64,000 bases of DNA from Achatina immaculata (taxonomy: Eukaryota; Mollusca; Gastropoda; Stylommatophora; Achatinidae). The stretch is from contig CM019721.1 in the NCBI GenBank assembly GCA_009760885.1, positions 18,488,381-18,552,380 on the forward strand. Direction: 5' to 3'. Position numbers and translations under genes: made by a program. Under the pieces are notes generated by a model that ran no database searches, had not been told where the DNA came from, and worked only from the letters and a program-made list of their open reading frames with translations. Shown here piece by piece: positions 1 to 10,456 of this stretch; positions within the stretch are counted from its first letter, which is position 1; each line of letters begins with the position of its first letter.

Positions 1-1100
1 GCACGCATCTCGGTCCTTGACATTTCTAAATAACTCTGTTGCTGATTTCTTTTCGGGCTACAGTGTCAGAACTTCTAACATTTGTTCCCTTTGTCGTCCT
101 CTGCTTCTCCTGTCTTCTGGTTTGTCCACTGTGTTACGATGTTTTCCAGTATCTCTCTTCTCATCACAAGCTCACATGCCCCAAGAATGATGATTGCTTG
201 TTCTTTATTTTGTTATTGTACTATTGTACTATATCTTCCATTAGCTGGTCTGCTCATTAGCTATATTGTCTGCTCATTAGTTATATCGTGTCTGCTCATT
301 TGTTATCTTGTCTGTTCATTAGTTATATTGTCTGCTCATTAGTTATCTTGTCTGCTAATTAGTTATATTGTCTGGTAATTAGATATCTTGTCTGTCCATT
401 ATCTATATTGTCTGCTAATTATTTATCTTGTCTGGTCATTAGTTATCTTGTCTGCTCATTATTTATCTTGTCTGTTCATTAGTTATCTTGTCTGTTCATT
501 AGTTATCTTGTCTGCTCATTAGTTATCTTGTCTGCTCATTAGTTATCTTCTCTGATAATTAGTTATATTGTCTTGTCATTAGTTATCTTGTCTGGTCATT
601 AGTTAGAATTGTCTGGTCATTAGTTAGAATTGTCTGGTCATTAGTTAGAATTGTTTGGTCATTAGTTATCTTGACTGGTCATTAGTTATCGTGTCTGCTC
701 ATTAGTTAGCTTGCCTGCTCAATAGTTATATTGCCTGCTAATTAGTTAGCTTGTCTACTGTTTAGTTAGCTTATCTGCTAATTATTTATCTTGTCTGCTA
801 ATTAGTTAGCTTGTCTGCTAATTAGATATTTTGTCTGCTAATTAGTTATCTTGTCTGCTAATTAGTTATCTTGTCTGCTAATTAGTTATCTTGTCTGCTC
901 ATTAGCTAGCTTGTCTGCTCATGAGTTAGCTGTCTGCTCATAAGTTAGCTTGTCTGCTCATGTGATCCTCAACATTCTTCTCAAGAACCACATCTCTGTA
1001 AGACACACCGATAGGTGTTCCGATCTCTTGGTCAACTTCTCCTTTAGCTTGCAGATAAATGACTCTACCCTTTTTTTGTTGATTGATCAACTTCTGGAGC
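1..1100 (-). mobile_element. LINE-E fragment (RT C-terminal region), split by an array
   Basis: Decayed 3' part of a non-LTR retrotransposon, running off the left edge. Minus-strand translation near 960-1080 gives TEMWFLRRMLRIT followed by a stop and ADKL. Near 1-230 it gives FLGHV and VMRREILENIVTQW in shifted frames. In this LINE group these blocks follow one another directly after the reverse transcriptase domain (known for the family). Here they are separated by the 20-bp array at 240-960. No intact frame remains. Confidence 0.7.
240..960. repeat. 20-bp minisatellite, about 36 copies
   Basis: Unit close to ATTAGTTATCTTGTCTGCTC, with single-base variants and a few 21-22 bp units. Read on the minus strand, the unit is GAGCAGACAAGATAACTAAT and encodes ADKITNE, the block expected at this point of the surrounding LINE. 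The array is therefore probably an amplified piece of that LINE. Confidence 0.9.
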
Positions 1101-1370
1101 ATTAGATTAAGTGTTCAGTTTTTTTGGTTTTTTTTGCCACATCAAGTTTCAACCCCGGCTCCTTTATTCTTGACGACGCTGGTTCACAGTTGCCAGTCAA
1201 GTCTTTGGTTGGACAAGTTTCTCTCACAGCACAGCTGATGCCTGCTCCATCTGTTGCCTACGCTTTCTTAACGATAGCCGAGCCCCCTTTCCGTTTAAAC
1301 ACCCGTTACCAGCGTGACCTGGTACAAAAGCATGAATGTCAGGCGATGGATCTGTGACATCTGCAAGGAT
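1100..1370. other. Unassigned unique-looking sequence
   Basis: A short open frame (1124-1357, plus) exists, but I see no domain, convincing splice sites or codon signal. It could be the body of an unrecognised repeat. Confidence 0.3.
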
Positions 1371-1387
1371 TCAGGTCACTGTTGTCT

Positions 1388-1388
1388 T

Positions 1389-1419
<31 letters not shown>

Positions 1420-1420
1420 T
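1388..1420. repeat. GA microsatellite
   Basis: A run of GA dinucleotides followed by a short GT-rich stretch. Confidence 0.9.
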
Positions 1421-1456
1421 GTGTGTATGTGTGTGAATTTTATTTAGCATGTTCAT

Positions 1457-1619
1457 CTCTCTCTCTCTCTCTCTGAACCTTAAGTGCCCAGGGCACATGG
1501 GGCTTCCGCAAGGGTTTTCCACAAATGCCTGTCCTTTGCCTTTTTTTCTGCTCTTGCCCAGGTGAGCCCTCTATTGCTCAACATCCTCTCTGTTGTTCCT
1601 CTCCATGTCTCTTTTGGTG
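1457..1619 (-). mobile_element. LINE-B, 5'-truncated copy
   Basis: Minus strand ends with the family's C-terminus (KAKDRHLWKTL...PCALGT), a CTTAAGGTTCAG tail and a GA repeat. The copy is about 163 bp and is flanked by ATGTTCAT at 1449-1456 and 1620-1627, a likely 8-bp target site duplication. Confidence 0.75.
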
Positions 1620-1794
1620 ATGTTCATGATGTCACTCAAAATGCCGTGCTAGCCTGTAGCCGTGTGGCGTGAGCAAGGTCAATTTTACATGTCTAAGCAC
1701 TCACGCCTTGGAGATTATGATACTTTAGCGTTCTTTGAAGGAGTCTGGACTGGGGGATCATTTTAATACCATGAATGTGACATTTGTAACACTG

Positions 1795-2130
1795 GAATAT
1801 CATCCAATAGTTTATGTCCTCGTAACATCATTTAATAATTTATGTCCTCGTAACATCATTTAGTAATTTATGTCCTCGTAACATCATTTAGTACTCTGTC
1901 CTTGTAACATCATCTAATAGTTTATGTCCTCGTAACATCGTTTAATGGTTTATGTCCTCGTAACATCATTTAATAATTTATGTCCTCGTAACATCATCTA
2001 ATAGTTTATGCCCTCGTAACATCATTTAATAATTTATGTCCTCGTAACATCATCTAATAGTTTATGCCCTCGTAACATCATCTAATAGTTTGTGTCCTCG
2101 TAACATCATCTTATAGTTCATTCCCTCTTA
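1795..2130. repeat. 28-bp minisatellite, about 12 copies
   Basis: Unit resembles TTTATGTCCTCGTAACATCA plus TTTAATAA. One unit is shortened near 1890. No coding sense. Confidence 0.9.
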
Positions 2131-2334
2131 ACAAGCCACTACTAACTGTTGACCACGTGCTAACAGACAGCTTATGTGCAAGCCACTATCTGGTCTAGAT
2201 ATGGGCTACACTAGGTTCGGTTCACGAAAAGTTCACTTTAAAATCTAATAGTAGTTTCCTATCTAAAACCGGGTTAACCATGTAAAAAAAAAAAAACAAT
2301 GCACAGAAGAAGGAGGTTGCAGGGTAACATTTCA

Positions 2335-2492
2335 TAGACTCTATACTACAGAGAGGATGTTGGGCAACAGAGAGCTCATCTGGGCAAGAGCGGGAGAAAA
2401 AGGGGAAAGGACGGGCGTGAGAGGAAAAGCCTTGCGGAAGCTCCTTTGGGCACTTAAGATTCAGAAAGATTGATTGATTGATTGATTGATCT
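2335..2492 (+). mobile_element. LINE-B, diverged 3' fragment
   Basis: Plus-strand match to the LINE-B C-terminal region (AGAGGATGTTGGGCAACAGA to GGGCACTTAAGATTCAGA), older than the other copies. Its tail is a GATT repeat rather than GA. Confidence 0.65.
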
Positions 2493-2558
2493 TATTTCAA
2501 AAGGGTTGAGAATTGGGCACGCAGGCCTGTCTGACATTCTGCCCTTTATCATACATCT

Positions 2559-2562
<4 letters not shown>

Positions 2563-2594
<32 letters not shown>
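2563..2594. repeat. GA microsatellite
   Basis: About 16 GA repeats. Confidence 0.9.
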
Positions 2595-2598
<4 letters not shown>

Positions 2599-2723
2599 CA
2601 GTATTATCTTAAATTCTTCAAATGAGAAGCAATGATGTCTCCTCAGAGTAAACGACTTAGCAGAATGTTGTATGGTTAACATTTGAAACATAGTAAACAA
2701 AGACGCGTGAGGAAAGAAAAATG

Positions 2724-2783
2724 ACAAGATTGCTACCTGGGAGTCGAACCGTGGACTCTGGTAAAGTGGACAACCGCTTGGCC
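2724..2783 (-). other. tRNA-like sequence (SINE head or tRNA pseudogene)
   Basis: Minus strand has an A-box-like TGGCCAAGCGG and, about 35 bases on, a B-box-like GGTTCGACTCC. A full cloverleaf is not obvious, so a SINE head or pseudogene is more likely than a working tRNA. The surrounding 2490-3085 holds nothing else I recognise. Confidence 0.5.
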
Positions 2784-3084
2784 AGGACAAACAGGGTGCC
2801 ATCTACTCAAACTTTTTTTCTAACACCTCTATTAAAAAAAAAAAGAAAAGGTGACTGGGCAGAAAAGTCTTTCACGCGGGTGAAGTCGTGCCACCCGGAA
2901 AGAAAAAAACTAGGTCACGACATAGAAATTTAGTCCGTGTTGCAAGTCTTAAAGTTGATTCTTTGTTTACAATTTTTCGACTGCTAGCACTGTGCTAAAT
3001 CTATCAAGTTCTCAGCGCGGGTAACCAGAGAAGCTGAAAGCGAGAAATGAAAGAAACAAAACAAAACAAAAAATCAGAACTTAC

Positions 3085-3181
3085 TATCCTGAGAAGAAAC
3101 ACTCCAGTTTTGCTGTTCCAAACCTCTTAACCAGAACCTCACTGTTGCTGTACCTCAGCTGAGGTTTGATTGTACCAACGT
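3085..3181 (-). CDS. Ig cell adhesion gene, exon 6 (start of Ig3)
   Basis: Last exon of the gene seen in this window. It has an acceptor ATTTCAG just above 3181 and a donor GTAAGT at 3079-3084. It carries 31 whole codons with 2-base overhangs at both ends. The upstream A from exon 5 plus AC makes the joining codon. The translation opens an Ig domain: IKPQLRYSNSEVLV, then a B-strand Cys in KLECFFSG. Ig3 of L1-type proteins starts in the same way (linker, Y/S-rich strand, LEC..AG). The second half of Ig3, with its Trp and second Cys, was not found at 1-3084; it may lie to the left of the window. Confidence 0.85.
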
Positions 3182-3284
3182 CTGAAATGAAGAGACCACA
3201 CTTTACCACAGGTAAAGCGTGTAAAGTCTGGAGACTTAGAACGATATCTTTCAAACTTATCGCTGAATGTAAACAGCGATGTTA

Positions 3285-3660
3285 CATCTTACATCCTTCC
3301 AGTGCCGTTAAACGTCGCATATTGCTCGCATGCTAGTTCGCCAAGTTTTCGGCGCGCTTTCAGCCTCATCAAGGGATTTTATGTCTATTAATGTATCCTC
3401 TCTTAACAATGTCATTTTAAGAGCTTCCTGTGGTCGGCCTCCTTTTCTTCGGCCTGTTGTGTTCCACTTGATAGCTTGTTTTGGGGGTTCCTGATCGTTT
3501 CTTCTCATAACATGAATGTCCATCTCGTTTTCTAATCACACATAAGACAGGTTGTTGTTCGTTCATCTGTCTTATCTCTACATTGTTCTTGAATTCGTTC
3601 CTCTTTATACCGAGTATTTTCCTTAGGCATATTTTTTCAAAAGAGTCTAATTTATTGCCT
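3285..3660 (-). mobile_element. LINE-C 3' fragment
   Basis: Minus-strand translation includes MRRNDQEPPKQAIKWNTTGR and a run ending RAICDV, the C-terminus of LINE-C, next to the conserved CCGTTAAACGTC end. It sits in the intron below exon 5 of the Ig gene. Confidence 0.8.
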
Positions 3661-4600
3661 ATTTCTTGGTTCTAAGGACTGTTATAACCGGAAGTGGGGT
3701 GGGAGATACGCTATCCACTCCAATGGTGTGCGTCTCAAATAGCCTCTGACAGTCAAGTCCAGCTCCTGGCCTTCTCGTGGCAGAACTGCTCAAACTGACA
3801 GGAAAAGGGGCGAAAGCGGATATCTGGCGCCTGAAAACCAGACGCTTCGGGTAGATGAGAGTCATGTTTGGTAGCTCATCTACCGCTGCTGGCGAGATTT
3901 TTCAGCTGCCGTGCGTGAAGTGGGGCTCCTCCCGGCCAGTGAAGAAAGGTGCGAATGGGGTTGCCGCGCAGCACCACTATGGAAAGGTGAAAGAAAGGAT
4001 TAAGCGAAGTAAACAGTAGTCAAATACGGCACCTTCTGATCTGGAGGTCGGCCCGTCCTATGTGCACTCATATCGGACGAAATGCCTGAATCGGCTTAAC
4101 CCGGTTTAGACACTGCTGGTGAGAACCTTCGGACGCCGCGCGTGGAGTGAAACTTCTCCCGGCCAATAAAGAAAATGCGAAAAAGAAATTAGAGTTGACG
4201 TGCGGCGCCGATGTGAAAAGGTGATGGAAAGGATATAATGAAGCTTAGTCGGTATGTCCAGTGGTCTCGTGGCGATAGCTACTCATACCACGGCACCTCT
4301 GCTCTAGAGACCGGCCACGTCCGATGCACACCCATACTGGTGAAATATGCCTAAACCGGCTTACACCAGGAGTGAAACTTGATGGCTACGCATGTCACGG
4401 TGCCTCCGCTCTATAGGCCGGTCAAGTCCTCAACACGCCTATACTGGGATAATATGCCTAAACTGGCTCAACCCAGGGGTGAAACTTACTAGTGGCGAGG
4501 ATTCGTTCTCTGGGACAAAAGCTCCATCCTGATCACAACTAGGAAGGGTAGCGGCCACGACCACAAAATGCTGAAGTCGGAGACACTGGACACTTCTAAG
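3660..4600. other. Unassigned; diverged internal repeats
   Basis: No gene seen. Three related blocks (about 3880-4090, 4110-4360, 4370-4490) share phrases such as CTCCCGGCCA, GAAAATGCG, TGGAAAGGAT and ATGCCTAAACCGGCTTA. This suggests an old interspersed repeat in tandem. It is intronic to the Ig gene. Confidence 0.4.
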
Positions 4601-4935
4601 TTATTAGAATATGTTAAATTGCATTGGAATATTAAGTTCTTAGAATATGTTAGAATACACTGGAATATTAAATTCTTATAATATGTTAAAAACACTGGAA
4701 TATTAAGTTCTTAGAATATGTTCAAATACACTGGAATATTAAGTTCTTAGAATATGTTCAAATACACTGGAATATTAAGTTCTTAGAATATGTTCAAATA
4801 CACTGGAATATTAAGTTCTTAGAATATGTTCAAATACACTGGAATATTAAGTTCTTAGAATATGTTCAAATACACTGGAATATTAAGTTCTTAGAATATG
4901 TTCAAATACACTGGAATATTAAGTTCTTAGAATAC
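4600..4935. repeat. 36-bp minisatellite, about 9 copies
   Basis: Unit contains TTCTTAGAATATGTTCAAAT followed by ACACTGGAATATTAAG. The last units are nearly identical and the first three more diverged. Confidence 0.9.
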
Positions 4936-5020
4936 CATGAGCCCTATTAGCAGATTTTAAATTTCTAAAAAATGAGTCCCAATAGGAGCCAGAATAATTT
5001 GCTACTATGGCTGGTTATAT

Positions 5021-5128
5021 TTTCTTCTTCTTCTTCTTCTTCTTCTTCTTCTTCTTCTTCTTCTTCTTCTTCTTCTTCTTCTTCTTCTTCTCATCCTCCT
5101 TCTTCTTCTTCTTCTGCTTCTTCTTCTT
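5021..5128. repeat. TTC microsatellite (GAA on minus)
   Basis: About 23 perfect TTC repeats, then a degenerate continuation. It lies at the 3' end of the minus-strand LINE that follows and may have grown from that element's tail. Confidence 0.85.
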
Positions 5129-5800
5129 CATCCATTCTCAGACGTCCACTTATATACTTGTCAAGTAGTTCGTGGTCAGATGGAGTTGGTGTACATCCCC
5201 ATAAAGCTTCTCTTGGACTGATACAAGCGTTGACCACACGTGTTCTCTGTGCTCTTTGTATGTTGGGTACTTGCAGAATGTGTTCTTCTGCCAACCTACC
5301 CGCAGGAGAAGTATTTCAGGTTTCTAATTTTTATGGTACTTGCGAGGCAGTTGTCTGCAACATCTAATCCCATCATTATCTTTCTATTTAATGTTCGTTC
5401 TATCCATGATATTCTAAGATCTCTTCTGTAACATTTTGTTTCAGATGCTGTTATTCTCTTTTCTAGTGATTTGTTAAGTGTCCATGTTAAGTGTCCATCC
5501 GTATGTTGCCTCTGGGAATATGTAAGCTCTTAATAAACATAGCTTTGTTTTCTTGTTGGTACCTTGCCACATACTCTTCATTTGCGCTAGTTTCTGTGAT
5601 GCAACTGCTAGTCTTCTTCTGATTTCCACTGCACAGTCGCCATTGCTGGTGATGACTGGACCTAGATATTTATGTTTTCAAGCTCTTGATGGCCCAGTGT
5701 AATTTGTTGGTTTGCTTCTCATTTTGTCAGTTATCATCACTTTGGTTTTGTTGGTATTTAAAAAGAGGTTCTGAGCTTCGCTGTGTCTTTTAGGAAAAGT
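5129..5800 (-). mobile_element. LINE fragment (RT C-terminal region)
   Basis: Minus-strand frames include NTNKTKVMITDKM (5700-5765), then EIRRRLAVASQKLAQMKSMW and an LRAYIFPEATYG-like block (5530-5640). These follow the YADD motif in LINE reverse transcriptases. Stops and frameshifts are frequent. Confidence 0.7.
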
Positions 5801-5811
5801 CAAAATTCCCG

Positions 5812-5930
5812 CTGTTATGCCATTAAGGCCATGTTGATGATACTGTGTTAGGGGCGCATTTCCACGACCTTCGGCACATGAAAGTGTGATATGGTCAGTA
5901 TCAGGCCTGGCCGCTTTGTGTCTTTTGGTT
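5812..5930 (-). mobile_element. SINE-1 body fragment
   Basis: Matches the antisense of the SINE-1 core, including GACCTTCGGCACATGAAAGT and GGTCAGTATCAGGCCTGG, as seen also at 10184, 49570 and (complete, plus) 51000. Confidence 0.65.
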
Positions 5931-5944
5931 GAGACAATCAGCAT

Positions 5945-6292
5945 GATACTACTTACGGTTTGTTTAGGTGACTTCCAAGTGATACTACTTATGGTTTGTT
6001 TAGGTGACTTCCAAGTGATACTACTTATGGTTTGTTTAGGTGACTTCCAAGTGATACTACTTATGGTTTGTTTAGGTGACTTCCAAGTGATACTACTTAT
6101 GGTTTGTTTAGGTGACTTCCAAGTGATACTACTTATGGTTTGTTTAGGTGACTTCCAAGTGATACTACTTATGGTTTGTTTAGGTGACTTCCAAGTGATA
6201 CTACTTATGGTTTGTTTAGGTGACTTCCAAGTGATACTACTTACTATTTGTTTAGGTGACTTCCAAGTGATACTACTTACTATTTGTTTAGG
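5945..6292. repeat. 36-bp minisatellite, block 1 (about 10 copies)
   Basis: Unit reads TTTGTTTAGGTGACTTCCAA then GTGATACTACTTATGG. Both strands stay open only because 36 is a multiple of 3; it is not a gene. In most units here the minus-strand GTAAGT motif is changed to ATAAGT. See the finding on its origin from an exon junction. Confidence 0.95.
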
Positions 6293-6824
6293 GCCAGCAA
6301 CCCTATCTGGTAAAAAAACTATCAGACTGCTACAGAAACGGAAGCAAGGGAAAAAGCAAATGCAGGTGGAAGGAGAATTGCGTATCAGTACTCTATGGAA
6401 GCGAATGCTGGAAAATCACCAAAACCATAGAAAACAAGTTGAATTCTTTCCAGACTAAATGTTTACGAAGAATTAGGAAAATATTTTGGCCAAACACTAT
6501 AAGAAATAACATCTTATTAGCAGAAATGCAGATGAAACCACTGACAACAATTATTGAGGAAAGACGCTGGCGATGGTTGGGACATGTGCTCCGAATGACT
6601 GACAACTCACTACCAAAAATAGCACTAAGATGGACACCACAGGGGAGCAGAAGTAAGGGTAGACCAAAAGAGACATGGAGAAGAACAACAGAAAGGATGT
6701 TGAGCAATAGAGGGCTCACCTGGTCAAGAGCAGAAAAAAAGGCGAAGGACAGGCATTTGTGGAAAACCCTTGTGGAAGCCCCATGTGCCCTGGGCACTTA
6801 AGGTTCAGAGAGAGAGAGAGAGAG
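6293..6824 (+). mobile_element. LINE-B copy inserted in the 36-bp array
   Basis: About 530 bp and the longest LINE-B copy here. The plus frame carries NSFQTKCLRRIRKIFWPNTI, then RRWRWLGHVLRM, KGRPKETWRR and the C-terminus APCALGT, then the CTTAAGGTTCAG end and a GA tail. The array unit ATTTGTTTAGG at 6282-6292 recurs as ATTTATTTAGG at 6825-6835, a probable 11-bp target duplication. It encodes no RT motif and is a 5'-truncated dead copy. Confidence 0.85.
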
Positions 6825-7452
6825 ATTTATTTAGGTGACTTCCAAGTGATAATACTTACTATTTGTTTACGTGACTTCCAAGTGATACTACTTATGGTTT
6901 GTTTACGTGACTTCCAAGTGATACTACTTACTATTTGTTTACGTGACTTCCAAGTGATACTACTTACTATCTGTTTAGGTGACTTCCAAGTGATACTACT
7001 TACGGTTTGTTTACGTGACTTCCAAGTGATACTACTTACGGTTTGTTTACGTGACTTCCAAGTGATACTACTTACTATTCGTTTACGTGACTTCCAAGTG
7101 ATACTACTTACTATTTGTTTACGTGACTTCCAAGTGATACTACTTACTATTTGTTTACGTGACTTCCAAGTGATACTACTTACGGTTTGTTTACGTGACT
7201 TCCAAGTGATACTACTTACTATTTGTTTACGTGACTTCCAAGTGATACTACTTACGGTTTGTTTACGTGACTTCCAAGTGATACTACTTACTATTTGTTT
7301 AGGTGACTTCCAAGTGATACTACTTACTATTTGTTTAGGTGACTTCCAAGTGATACTACTTACTATTTGTTTAGGTGACATACAAGTGATACTACTTATG
7401 GTTTGTTTAGGTGACTTCCAAGTGATAATACATACTATATGTTTAGGTGACA
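6825..7452. repeat. 36-bp minisatellite, block 2 (about 17 copies)
   Basis: Continuation of the array beyond the LINE-B insertion. Units are mostly ...TACTTACTATTTG or ...TACTTACGGTTTG, keeping GTAAGT on the minus strand. Confidence 0.95.
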
Positions 7453-7878
7453 TCCAAATATGTCTACTTACTACTTGCTCGTGTGATTTTTCAAATGTTA
7501 CTACTTACTACTTGCTCGTGTGATTTTTCAAATGTTACTACTTACTACTTGCTCGTGTGATTTTTCAAATGTTACTACTTACTACCTGCTCGTGTGATTT
7601 TTCAAATGTTACTACTTACTACCTGCTCGTGTGATTTTTCAAATGTTACTACTTACTACCTGCTCGTGTGATTTTTCAAATGTTACTACTTACTACCTGC
7701 TCGTGTGATTTTTCAAATGTTACTACTTACTACCTGCTCGTGTGATTTTTCAAATGTTACTACTTACTACCTGCTCGTGTGATTTTTCAAATGTTACTAC
7801 TTACTACCTGCTCGTGTGATTTTTCAAATGTTACTACTTACTACCTGCTCGTGTGATTTTTCAAATGTTACTACTTAC
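7453..7878. repeat. 37-bp minisatellite, about 11 copies
   Basis: Unit CTGCTCGTGTGATTTTTCAA then ATGTTACTACTTACTAC. This is a diverged sister of the 36-bp unit, sharing the ACTACTTACTA core, and is much more homogeneous. It touches the donor site of the Ig gene exon at 7879. Confidence 0.95.
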
Positions 7879-7998
7879 TACTTGTTTGTGTAACTTCCAG
7901 GCGGTGGTCTCGTCCTAGTCGAACGAATGAAGAATTCTTAATGCCGCATGTATACGTGAAAGCATCCTTCGCCAACACATAGGAAAAGTGAAGGTTTC
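7879..7998 (-). CDS. Ig cell adhesion gene, exon 5 (second half of Ig2)
   Basis: 120-nt exon. It has an acceptor ATATATCAG just above 7998 and a donor GTAAGT at 7873-7878. It carries 39 whole codons between a 2-base and a 1-base overhang, matching exons 4 and 6. The translation begins NLHFSYVLAKD and has the F-strand Cys in FTYTCGIKN (with a possible N-glycosylation site NSS), then a G strand ending LEVTQTS. In L1-family Ig2 domains the phrase GNLxFSNV...D...Y.C occupies the same place. The donor is the first of a long series of copies of itself: the intron immediately downstream is the 37/36-bp array. Confidence 0.9.
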
Positions 7999-8483
7999 CT
8001 GATATATGTAAATACAATAGTCATGAAGTTTTACATAAAGACATATTATTTTTAATTGTAAAATAAAAGATATAAGAAACAGAATGAACTTACGTGGTTT
8101 CTAAATGACTGACGGATTATTAGAAATACAGGCAAATAGGATGGGCAGATGAATTCTTGGACGCACAGTTATATATTCAGCAGCCACCTTTATATTCTGT
8201 TATAAACCACTTTTGTCACATTTGTGACACAGGTGGATGACAGCTGTTTGTGGAAATTACACAGCATCGTTTTACTAAGCAAATTCTCTCATTCTTGATT
8301 CTGACCAATATATATATATATAAGTATAATCAAGAGCTTGGCCAGGAAATACAGTGTGTAGCTGCTATGTTGAACGTCTATGAGTGTGCTTATAATCTTC
8401 CAAATCTGACCCTAGTTCTAAATAATGCAGCACATCAAAGGAAGGTCACTTCTTATGTCAGTCAGTCTTTGCCAGTTCTTCTT
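7999..8483. other. Intronic, unassigned
   Basis: AT-rich, with a short TA run near 8310. No exon or repeat family recognised. Confidence 0.4.
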
Positions 8484-8745
8484 CAGATCTCCGGGCTTAG
8501 GGTAGAATTCTGTGCCAATTAATTGCAGATCTCGCGGTTTAAGGTAGAATTCTTTGCCAATTAATTGCAGATCTCGCGGTTTAAGGTAGAATTCTTTGCC
8601 AAGTAATTGCAGATCTCGCGGTTTAAGGTAGAATTCTTTGCCAATTAATTGCAGATCTCGCGGTTTAAGGTAGAAGTCTTTGCCAATTAACTGCAGATCT
8701 CGCGGTTTAACTAAGAATTCTTTGCCGATTTATTTGCAGATCTCT
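8484..8745. repeat. 42-bp minisatellite, about 6 copies
   Basis: Unit contains GCAGATCTCGCGGTTTAAGG then TAGAATTCTTTGCCAATTAA. Intronic. Confidence 0.9.
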
Positions 8746-9093
8746 GCCAGTTCTTCCCAAAACCTCGTGGCTTAAGGAAGAGATCTTAAACTTGCCCAAA
8801 CAAACATCCTTGTTCAAGTGTTGGTCAGTGTCATTCCCTCAGTACGTTCATAATACTGTGCTTGTTAGGTCACTATTGCGTCATCCACTTGTGGGAAAAG
8901 TCCACGCATTTTAATCTATTACTGCTAAACGCTGCTATTACGTGAGAACGTTTATAATGCCACGTCATCTTACACTTTTAAGAAAGAACAGACGAGGAAG
9001 GCTTTACTACACAAGCAGAAAGAATGTAGAGAAAGTTGTGAGATTCGTGAAGACATACTTTCTAATATGTAACGTAATTTGTCCGTCACTTAC

Positions 9094-9276
9094 CTTGTAT
9101 GTCTAGGTAGAGACGACCGTCATCTGTGCTGACGTGAGCCAATGTGTGAGCATTATACCACATGTATGTAAGACTGGCCCCGACGGTCGCCCCTTTCTTG
9201 TCACATTTTAGCTCGGTGTAGTCAAATTCTGTTACTTTCTTTGTGACAGGGCTGTTGTCTGTGAATCTGTCTATCC
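9094..9276 (-). CDS. Ig cell adhesion gene, exon 4 (first half of Ig2)
   Basis: 183-nt exon. It has an acceptor CTCTATTCAG above 9276 and a donor GTAAGT at 9088-9093. It carries 60 codons between a 2-base and a 1-base overhang. The translation runs from a linker (DRFTDNSPV) through the B-strand Cys (YTELKCDKKG) and the C-strand Trp (SLTYMWYN) to STDDGRLYLDIQ. The joining codon with exon 5 is Gly, giving DIQ-G-NLHFS. It lies in phase after exon 3 if the donor ending at 10870 is used. Confidence 0.9.
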
Positions 9277-10029
9277 CTGAATAGAGATTTAATTATAAAC
9301 ACAAAAAAAAAAAAACAAAGAAGAGAAACAGGTTGCTGTTTTTCGAATACCTTTTAGGTTTCTTATCGAGGTATGAGCATACTTTTCTAGAGCCATGCAG
9401 GAATTTCTGCAGCCAGAAAATAAGACAAAGATGTAAGTGAGAAACGCAGTTCATAAAGAAATAATGGAAAACACTAGAAACAGTCACTCCCCCCCCCTCC
9501 CCCACAAAAAAAGAAGAGAAATGTTTTTTGCCTTATCAGCACATCTAACAAACAACGTCTGTTTTAATATCAAGGCTGACAACCCCTTTCCTGTTAAAGA
9601 CGTGACAACCAGTTTCTGACTGAGTTCCTGTTTAAAGGCAACATTTCCTGATCAAGATTCAAGAACTGACAACTCGTTGCTGATCAAGGGCTGACAACCC
9701 CTTTCCTGATCAAGGGCTGACATCGCCTTCCTTGTCAAGGGCTGACAACTCGTTCTTGACTAGGACTGACAACTCTTTCCTTGTCAAGGGCTGACAACCC
9801 TTTCCTGATCAGGGAGTGCCGTACCACATTTGTTTAACACTGTTTCCGACTTGCTCGCCCTGACAGACAGCGGTGACAGAAGAGCTACAGAAAGAACATG
9901 TCGTAAGAACACATAACGCTTTTCTTTTAGTTCGTTACCAAAAGCAGGTGCCCAACTCAATGCCAACCATAAATATAGTTCTTTCCGGGCTGATTTTTAC
10001 AATGAGAATATAATATAATAATATAATAT
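9277..10029. other. Intronic; degenerate 26-bp repeats at 9640-9815
   Basis: The stretch 9640-9815 holds about six imperfect copies of AAGGGCTGACAACCCCTTTC plus TGATC. The rest shows an A-run near 9302 and no recognisable feature. Confidence 0.6.
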
Positions 10030-10182
10030 ATGGCTGCAAGACATCGTTGATGATCTGCAAATGGATGCATCAGCGGTAGGCCATCTTGCTCACAACCGAG
10101 AGGCCTACAGGAGTGCTGTTAGGGAGGCAAATTTCCCCAAGGGATATGCAAATGAATGAATATAATATAATATAATATAATC
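10030..10182 (+). mobile_element. LINE-A 3' end fragment
   Basis: Matches the extreme C-terminus of LINE-A (LQDIVDDLQMDASAVGHLAH, then the HNREAYRSAV block) followed by ATGAATGA and a TAATA-repeat tail to 10182. Confidence 0.8.
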
Positions 10183-10183
10183 C

Positions 10184-10340
10184 CCGTTTCCATGCCGTTA
10201 AGACATATTGGGAGATACGGTGTTAGGCCGGTATTTTCTACAACCTTCGGCACGTGAAAGTGTGGCTGGTATCACACCTGGCCGCATTTACCTTCCCAGA
10301 TTTCTCTTGTACCATTTTCAAACGCTGGGTCCACCCCTAT
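10184..10340 (-). mobile_element. SINE-1 body copy
   Basis: Antisense to the SINE-1 body: begins CCCCGTTTCCATGCCGTTAA, then CAACCTTCGGCACGTGAAAG, and ends CTGGGTCCACCCC. A TA microsatellite (10340-10361) follows. Confidence 0.75.
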
Positions 10341-10456
10341 ATATATATATATATATATATGGCACATAGCATACTCGGGCCAGGGTTGGCTAATCGTAGA
10401 TGGCCAAGATCCCCCCCCCCCCATCTCTCCTTTGGTACCTGCAGTAACATACTTAC

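Noticed and set aside
960..1100. Possible Ig-gene exon (frame VIYLQAKGEVDQEIGTPIGV)
   Set aside because: Another frame of the same strand reads EMWFLRRMLRIT, a clear LINE motif, and no good acceptor precedes it.
5886..7523. Long open frames of GDFQVILLTICL-type repeats (190 and 254 codons) and their minus shadow (208 codons)
   Set aside because: The 36-bp period keeps several frames open on both strands. The sequence is a minisatellite with drifting units and no start, splice or composition signal of a gene.
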